From Gammaproteobacteria bacterium (lineage in GTDB: Bacteria; Pseudomonadota; Gammaproteobacteria; S012-40): DNA of 6,164 bases. The translations under genes and the position numbers were made by a program. The stretch is taken from NCBI GenBank assembly GCA_029857925.1, contig JAOUGF010000142.1:1-6164 (forward strand), given 5' to 3'. Each line of letters opens with the position of its first letter. The stretch's first letter is position 1. A model generated the notes under the pieces. The model had not been told where the DNA came from, searched no databases, and saw only the letters and a program-made list of their open reading frames with translations. Positions 5,961 through 6,164 of this stretch are shown here, one piece after another.

Positions 5961-6164
5961 ATGCAGATTGAATCATTGCGACAACAGCCGCCTTTTCGTT
6001 ACGTAGATGAAATATTGTCTATCAATCGCGAAAAACGCACTGGACAATTTGGCCTGAACATCATGGAAGGGCAGCATCGTTATGCCTACCCACAGGGGCT
6101 TCCAGGGTATCTGCTGGTCGAGGCGATGGCGCAATCCAGCGGATTGCTGCTGAGGGCGGTTACG
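5961..6164 (+). CDS. FabZ/FabA-like hotdog-fold 3-hydroxyacyl-ACP dehydratase homologue, N-terminal part only
   Basis: The first 68 codons are present and the gene runs off the right edge. PPFRYVDEIL (10-19) resembles the FabZ opening (HRYPFLLVDRVL), and LPGYLLVEAMAQSSG (47-61) resembles the FabZ central helix (MPGVLIIEALAQAGG), which carries the catalytic acidic residue, here E54. In FabZ the segment before that helix is HFPGxPVMPG with the catalytic histidine. Here it reads YAYPQGLPG (41-49), two residues shorter and with no histidine at that place; the nearest is H39. It may be a divergent dehydratase, an acyl-ACP-binding or priming hotdog protein, or a thioesterase-like relative. The ATG at 5961 is the only usable start, because an in-frame TAG lies at 5925-5927. 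The ribosome-binding site is weak (GGGAAA, 5949-5954). It is probably the first gene of a unit controlled by the lux-box-like palindrome upstream. Confidence 0.75.
   Translation, partial: MQIESLRQQPPFRYVDEILSINREKRTGQFGLNIMEGQHRYAYPQGLPGYLLVEAMAQSSGLLLRAVT

Overview
The window looks like a chromosomal segment of a gammaproteobacterium with a moderately GC-rich genome (GC judged by eye, not counted). The best evidence is the back-to-back pair ilvA / rpiA, an arrangement known from Pseudomonas (for example PA0331/PA0330), and an RpiA whose catalytic residues match the E. coli protein position for position. No mobile element, tRNA, rRNA or CRISPR array is visible. Genus cannot be assigned from the sequence alone.

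Layout. Positions 1-1359 (minus strand) hold biosynthetic threonine dehydratase ilvA, open to the left edge and therefore missing its last C-terminal residues. After a 105-base divergent intergenic region, the plus strand carries rpiA (1465-2121), a 66-residue DUF2905-type two-helix membrane protein (2126-2326), a MotA/TolQ/ExbB-type four-helix proton-channel protein (2386-3423), and a single-helix membrane protein with a coiled coil and a C-terminal von Willebrand factor A (vWA) domain (3430-4212). A 171-base gap precedes an MFS transporter (4384-5604). A 356-base gene-free stretch (5605-5960) follows. It contains a hairpin-forming inverted repeat and a perfect 16-base palindrome directly abutting a plausible promoter. 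The window ends in the first 68 codons of a FabZ/FabA-like hotdog-fold protein (5961-6164, runs off the right edge).

How the genes may work together. ilvA and rpiA are core metabolism (isoleucine biosynthesis and the pentose phosphate pathway). The most interesting unit is the channel-vWA pair, separated by six bases. The second protein has the topology of MotB/ExbD/TolR, including an acidic residue (D18) at the cytoplasmic end of its only transmembrane helix. Where MotB-type partners carry a peptidoglycan-binding domain, it has a vWA domain with an apparently complete metal-ion-dependent adhesion site. I infer an ion-driven inner-membrane stator that acts on a periplasmic protein ligand. No function is known to me for this combination.

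At the right end, the palindrome CTGTCAGATCTGACAG fits the CT-N12-AG pattern of LuxR-family (lux-box) operators. It sits where a class II activator site would be, which suggests that the hotdog-enzyme gene, perhaps the first of a fatty-acid or polyketide-type operon, is controlled by a LuxR-type regulator. The regulator and the rest of the operon are not in the window.
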